From contig CP070678.1 of assembly GCA_020352515.1 (NCBI GenBank), forward strand, positions 5,451,660-5,515,659: a DNA stretch of 64,000 nucleotides, given 5' to 3'. The notes beneath the pieces are model-generated. The model saw only the letters and a program-made list of their open reading frames with translations, was not told where the DNA came from and searched no databases. Every line of letters begins with the position of its first letter. The stretch's first letter is position 1. Below, piece after piece: positions 60,575-64,000 of this stretch. Made by a program: the position numbers and the translations under genes. The DNA comes from Phycisphaerales bacterium. Its GTDB lineage: Bacteria; Planctomycetota; Phycisphaerae; Sedimentisphaerales; Anaerobacaceae.

Positions 60575-61897
60575 ATGGCCGAAAAAGACAGCCGACAAAA
60601 TGAAGATTTGAACCTGGGCGCCGGGCCGACATCCGCCGGTCCCGAGCTTGACGCCGCCGGAAGAAGCCTCGCCGGCGCCCTCAGAATCAGCTTTGTCGCC
60701 CTAAAGATTATTATGCTGGTGCTGATTATCGCATTTCTCGCCTCCGGTTTGAAAATGGTCGGACCCGATGAAAGGGCCATTGTCCTGCACTTCGGAAAAA
60801 TCCGGGGCGTGGGCGAAGGAAGGGTCCTCGGGCCCGGCCCCCACTGGATACTGCCATACCCGATACAGGAGATGATCAAAATCCCCGCCGAGAAGCTGGT
60901 CACCTTGCCGGTCAACTCTTTCTGGTACTTCCAGTCACAGAGGGAGCTCGTTTCGAAAACGCCCAGACAGGTTCCGATTCACGAACCACTGAATCCCAGC
61001 AGGGACGGCTATTGTCTCACGAGGGGCGAAAGAACCGGCCGAGGCCTGACCGGCTCCGATGGAAGCGACTACAACATCGTCCACTCCAAATGGCAGTTGA
61101 CATATAAGGTTGACGATATCGAGCGATTCTTCAGAAATGTCTACGTCGAGGAAATTATGCCCGGCGACGTCTACTTCGATTCCATGACCCGCAGCATTGA
61201 GCCCCTGCTCAAGTTCCTCGTCGAGGACGCCGTCGTCACCGCCATGGTAAACTATACCATCGACGAAGCACTCGAAAGCAGGGATAGAATCCAACGCCAC
61301 GTCAGAACGCTTTTGGAAAGAAAGCTCAGGGATATCGAAAGCGGCATAGAGGTCATATCAATATACCCCCTCGACATAACCTATCCCAGGCAGGTCAACG
61401 AGGCCTTCGCCGCCGCCGTCAGCGTCAGCCAGGAAAGCTCCAGCGAGATAACCAATGCCCGGACCGCTGCCCAGACCATTCTAAATGAGACCGCCGGACC
61501 TCTCGCCCGGATACTTCTTGACTCCCTGCACGACCCGAATATGACCGAGCTCGAAAAAGAGCGACTCTGGGAAAACGTCCCGGGACAGGCCGGAAAAATC
61601 ATTGCAGAAGCAAGGGCTTATAGAGGTGAAATAGTCCAGATTGTAAAGGCAAGGGCCGAATACATGAAGCACCTCCTGCCCGAGTATGCCAAGTACCCCA
61701 AACTCGTTATCCAGAGAATCTACCAGGATACCATGCAGGAAGTTTTCGAAAACGCCGCCGAAAAGCTGATCGCGCCCCCGACCGAAGGTGGAAAGGGCAG
61801 GCAAATCAGAATCCAGACGAACAGGAGCCCGCTCCTCAAAAAAGAACCCGAAAAGCAAACGGACGCCGAGCAGAAAACCGGCCGACAGACCGACTAA
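60575..61897 (+). CDS. Third SPFH domain protein, HflK-like
   Basis: 440 residues, 52 bases after hflC. A single membrane segment (~38-62, AFLASGLKMV) then VGPDERAIVLHFGKIRGVGEGRVLGPGPHWILPYPIQEMIKIP, an SPFH domain with an insertion (~130-160, NPSRDGYCLTRGERTGRGLTG). The end carries a helical domain (NEAFAAAVSVSQESSSEITNARTAAQTILNE). It differs from the first HflK-like protein in lacking the polytopic N-terminus. Likely a paralogue in the same complex. Confidence 0.86.
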   Translation: MAEKDSRQNEDLNLGAGPTSAGPELDAAGRSLAGALRISFVALKIIMLVLIIAFLASGLKMVGPDERAIVLHFGKIRGVGEGRVLGPGPHWILPYPIQEMIKIPAEKLVTLPVNSFWYFQSQRELVSKTPRQVPIHEPLNPSRDGYCLTRGERTGRGLTGSDGSDYNIVHSKWQLTYKVDDIERFFRNVYVEEIMPGDVYFDSMTRSIEPLLKFLVEDAVVTAMVNYTIDEALESRDRIQRHVRTLLERKLRDIESGIEVISIYPLDITYPRQVNEAFAAAVSVSQESSSEITNARTAAQTILNETAGPLARILLDSLHDPNMTELEKERLWENVPGQAGKIIAEARAYRGEIVQIVKARAEYMKHLLPEYAKYPKLVIQRIYQDTMQEVFENAAEKLIAPPTEGGKGRQIRIQTNRSPLLKKEPEKQTDAEQKTGRQTD

Positions 61898-61942
61898 TAC
61901 GGTTCTCCGCCGGATAACAAATAGACTATAAGAATACATATT

Positions 61943-63889
61943 ATGGCGCATGAACATTTGCATTTCAAAGAGGACATCGCACTCGAACATACGCACGGCA
62001 AGCAGGTCCGCGTAAGCATCGCTCTGCTCGGGACCCTTGCCGGAGGCATGCTGCTCATTAGCAGCGGCCTCGCAGGGTCGAAGTTCCTATACGGCGGCGA
62101 CAGCTTCCAGGCCCGGTCACTCGCAATGCTCGCGGCTATACTGCTCGGTGGCCCAATTGTCTGGCACGCACTCAAAAGCTTCATAAGAGGCCGGATGCAC
62201 ATGGACGAGCTCGTCGCCCTGGCAATAGGGGCTGCCTTCGCCACAAAAAACTACACCGCCGCCGGCGTCGTCGCCTTCTTCATGCTACTCAGCGAGCTTA
62301 TGGAATCCAGGACCGCTCTCGGTGCTCGTGCCTCAATCGAGTCCCTGATACAACTCACCCCCACAACCGCAAATCTCCTGCGCCCCGGAGGTGCCGAACA
62401 GGAAGTCAAGGTCAGCAGCCTCAAGGCCGGTGATTCCATCAGGGTCCGGCCGGGCGACAATATACCCGCCGACGGCGAGGTCGCCGACGGCCTAAGCTCC
62501 GTAAATGAGGCCACCATAACTGGTGAATCCCTGCCCGTCGACAAGGTGCCCGGCATGCAGGTCTTTGCCGGAACAAATAACCTCACAGGCGTCCTCGATA
62601 TTACCGTCACTAAGGCCGGCCGAGATACCACCCTCGGAAAAGTCCAGTCCCTCATTATGCAGGCCGAGCAGACAAAAATACCGATAATGCGGATAATCGA
62701 CCGCTACGTGAAGTGGTACACCCCCACCATACTCATGGTCGCCGGAATAGTCCTCTTCTTCACTCGCGATGTCGACAGGGCCATCACGATACTCGTAATA
62801 TCATGCCCCTGCGCGCTGATCCTCGCTACCCCCACTGCTATGGTCGCCGCGATCTCCGCCTCCGCACGACTCGGAATTCTGATAAAAAATGTCGCCGACC
62901 TCGAGGCCGCCGGAAAAATCACCGCAATGATCTTCGACAAAACCGGAACTGTCACTACCGGAAGGCTCTATGTCACAAAGCTCACGCCCGCCGAGGGCGT
63001 CGAGCCCGCCGAGCTGCTCGCAGAGGCCGCAGCCGCCGAAAAAATGAGCAAGCATCCCGCCGCAAGGGCCCTGCAGGAAGTCGCAAAAGAGGCAAACCTC
63101 ACCCTGCCCGAGGCCCGCGACTTCCAGGAAACGCCCGGAAAGGGTGTGACCGCAACAGTCAATTCCGCCCGAATCCTTGTCGGAAGGGACACCTTCCTCG
63201 CCGAAAACGATGTCCGGGTCGCAAATGTCCCCGACCCTAAATTGCATGAGGAGCAGGGCTTTAGCACTCTCTATGTTGCCAGAGCCTCTGTCTGCATCGG
63301 CTGGATAGGCCTTCAGGACAAAACCAGGCCCGAAGCACAGCAGGCCGTCAGCGAGCTGCACGACCTCGGCGTCAAGCGCGTTACAATGCTCACCGGCGAC
63401 AGGACCGAGGTGGCAAACCGCGTCGCCGCAGAGCTGGCCTGCACCGATTATAAGGCGAACTGTCTGCCCCAGGACAAGCTCGCAATTGTCGAGAAGATAA
63501 AGGATGACGGCCATACCGTCGTCGTCGTCGGTGACGGAATAAACGACGCCCCCGCTCTCGCCGCAGGTGACCTCGGAATTGCAATGGGCGCCGCCGGAAG
63601 CGATGTCGCAATAAACTCCGCCTCAATCGCACTGATGAGCAGTGACTTGAAAAGGCTCCCTTTCCTCGTGCGCCTCTCAAGAAAGACAACCGGAGTCATT
63701 CGCTGGAACCTCGGTTTCGGAATTATCTTTATTATTCTCGGGGTCGCCGCCGGGGCTGCCGCATGGCTTCCCGCCGTCTATGCGGCATTCTTGCATTTCG
63801 CCGGCTCGCTGATTGTCGTTTTCAACAGCGCCCGCCTCGTCAGGTTCGGCGAAGAGCTTGACCATGAACACACCGCCCTCGGCGCATGA
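61943..63889 (+). CDS. P1B-type heavy-metal-transporting ATPase
   Basis: 648 residues. The N-terminus is short and His-rich (HEHLHFKEDIALEHTHGK) and has no HMA domain. TGES (193-196) is the phosphatase loop, CPC (288-290, SCPCALILATP) the metal site, DKTGT (332-336) the phosphorylated Asp, GDGINDAP (~530) the hinge. CPCALILATP resembles zinc/cadmium members, whereas copper pumps usually read CPCALGLATP. The last segment ends in HFAGSLIVVFNSARLVRF, different from both usual motifs. It pumps metal out of the cytoplasm; which metal is uncertain. Follows the SPFH genes on the same strand; TATAAG at 61927 may be a -10 box. Confidence 0.94.
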   Translation: MAHEHLHFKEDIALEHTHGKQVRVSIALLGTLAGGMLLISSGLAGSKFLYGGDSFQARSLAMLAAILLGGPIVWHALKSFIRGRMHMDELVALAIGAAFATKNYTAAGVVAFFMLLSELMESRTALGARASIESLIQLTPTTANLLRPGGAEQEVKVSSLKAGDSIRVRPGDNIPADGEVADGLSSVNEATITGESLPVDKVPGMQVFAGTNNLTGVLDITVTKAGRDTTLGKVQSLIMQAEQTKIPIMRIIDRYVKWYTPTILMVAGIVLFFTRDVDRAITILVISCPCALILATPTAMVAAISASARLGILIKNVADLEAAGKITAMIFDKTGTVTTGRLYVTKLTPAEGVEPAELLAEAAAAEKMSKHPAARALQEVAKEANLTLPEARDFQETPGKGVTATVNSARILVGRDTFLAENDVRVANVPDPKLHEEQGFSTLYVARASVCIGWIGLQDKTRPEAQQAVSELHDLGVKRVTMLTGDRTEVANRVAAELACTDYKANCLPQDKLAIVEKIKDDGHTVVVVGDGINDAPALAAGDLGIAMGAAGSDVAINSASIALMSSDLKRLPFLVRLSRKTTGVIRWNLGFGIIFIILGVAAGAAAWLPAVYAAFLHFAGSLIVVFNSARLVRFGEELDHEHTALGA

Positions 63890-63912
63890 CCCCGCCGATA
63901 TGCTCATTGCGC

Positions 63913-63959
63913 TGGCGGCCGCTTGTTACTGCCGCCAAACTCGGCCCAAAACGCTTGGG
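63913..63959. terminator. Paired hairpins after the P1B ATPase
   Basis: TGGCGGC (63913-63919)/GCCGCCA (63931-63937) and CCCAA (63945-63949)/TTGGG (63955-63959) form two stems shortly after the ATPase stop; no T-run. Possible weak terminator. Confidence 0.3.
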
Positions 63960-64000
63960 GCTGAGCCGGTTGATCCGGTGACCTATGGAATACGCAGTTG

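Noticed and set aside
1-64000. tRNA, rRNA, riboswitch, CRISPR array, insertion sequence or attachment site
   Set aside because: Intergenic stretches were read for cloverleaf, array, terminal-repeat and transposase signals; none was convincing.

Overview
The window reads as a chromosomal segment of a moderately GC-rich bacterium of the Planctomycetota/PVC type, most likely class Phycisphaerae (inference, from gene content only). The clues are a formylglycine sulfatase, Gfo/Idh/MocA, ThuA and DUF1080 (3-keto-disaccharide hydrolase) proteins, TIM-barrel sugar isomerases, dockerin-like C-termini of the GDLNxDxxVN..D..WL type, ECF sigma modules with coiled-coil exported proteins, and LL-diaminopimelate aminotransferase. 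No rRNA, tRNA, CRISPR array, transposase or prophage gene was seen.

Layout. 1-7 kb: a beta-CASP metallo-beta-lactamase RNA-processing enzyme cut by the window edge, a B12-binding radical SAM protein, a secreted clan-A glycoside hydrolase with dockerin, and a YdcF/SanA-like membrane protein. 7-14 kb (minus strand): an exported Gfo/Idh/MocA oxidoreductase, a very large beta-helix protein whose WD40 propeller lies in another frame beyond a prfB-like slippery stop, and a Tat-exported fucose-isomerase-like protein. 14-27 kb (plus strand): a nitroreductase with the iodotyrosine deiodinase substrate triad, a sulfatase, many small lipoproteins and membrane proteins, Bax-inhibitor-1, ICMT-like and SAM methyltransferases, a flavodoxin-fold reductase, a SUFU-domain protein, DUF1622 and a tandem esterase. 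27-35 kb: a two-gene NlpC-like/vWA module, more small exported proteins, a GuaD-like deaminase, DUF4177, and a secreted protein with five Kazal-like repeats. 35-47 kb: dapL, a GH106-like hydrolase, a geranylgeranyl-reductase-like flavoprotein, a folK/deoxynucleoside-kinase fusion, panC, thuA, a tandem DUF1080 protein, panD, lgt and a rhomboid protease. 47-55.5 kb: two minus-strand ECF sigma/membrane regulator/exported-protein modules flanking a sugar isomerase, then an arylsulfotransferase-like propeller. 55.7-64 kb: a short ArgA-type acetyltransferase, an ABC-2 permease, three SPFH proteins (HflK-like, HflC, HflK-like) and a P1B metal ATPase.

Together the genes describe a heterotrophic degrader of complex, partly sulfated polysaccharides. 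Glycosidases, esterases, a sulfatase and 3-keto-sugar enzymes are exported by Sec or Tat and sit among core biosynthesis genes (lysine/DAP, folate, pantothenate, lipoprotein maturation). Several promoters of the TTGACA-17-TATAAT class can be read, showing that a normal housekeeping sigma factor drives much of the region.

The strongest unexpected signals are the prfB-like +1 frameshift signal in the beta-helix/WD40 gene (GGGG-3 nt-CTT-TAG-C), the pentameric Kazal protein, the NlpC-like/vWA pair, the folK-dNK fusion and the three-gene SPFH operon.
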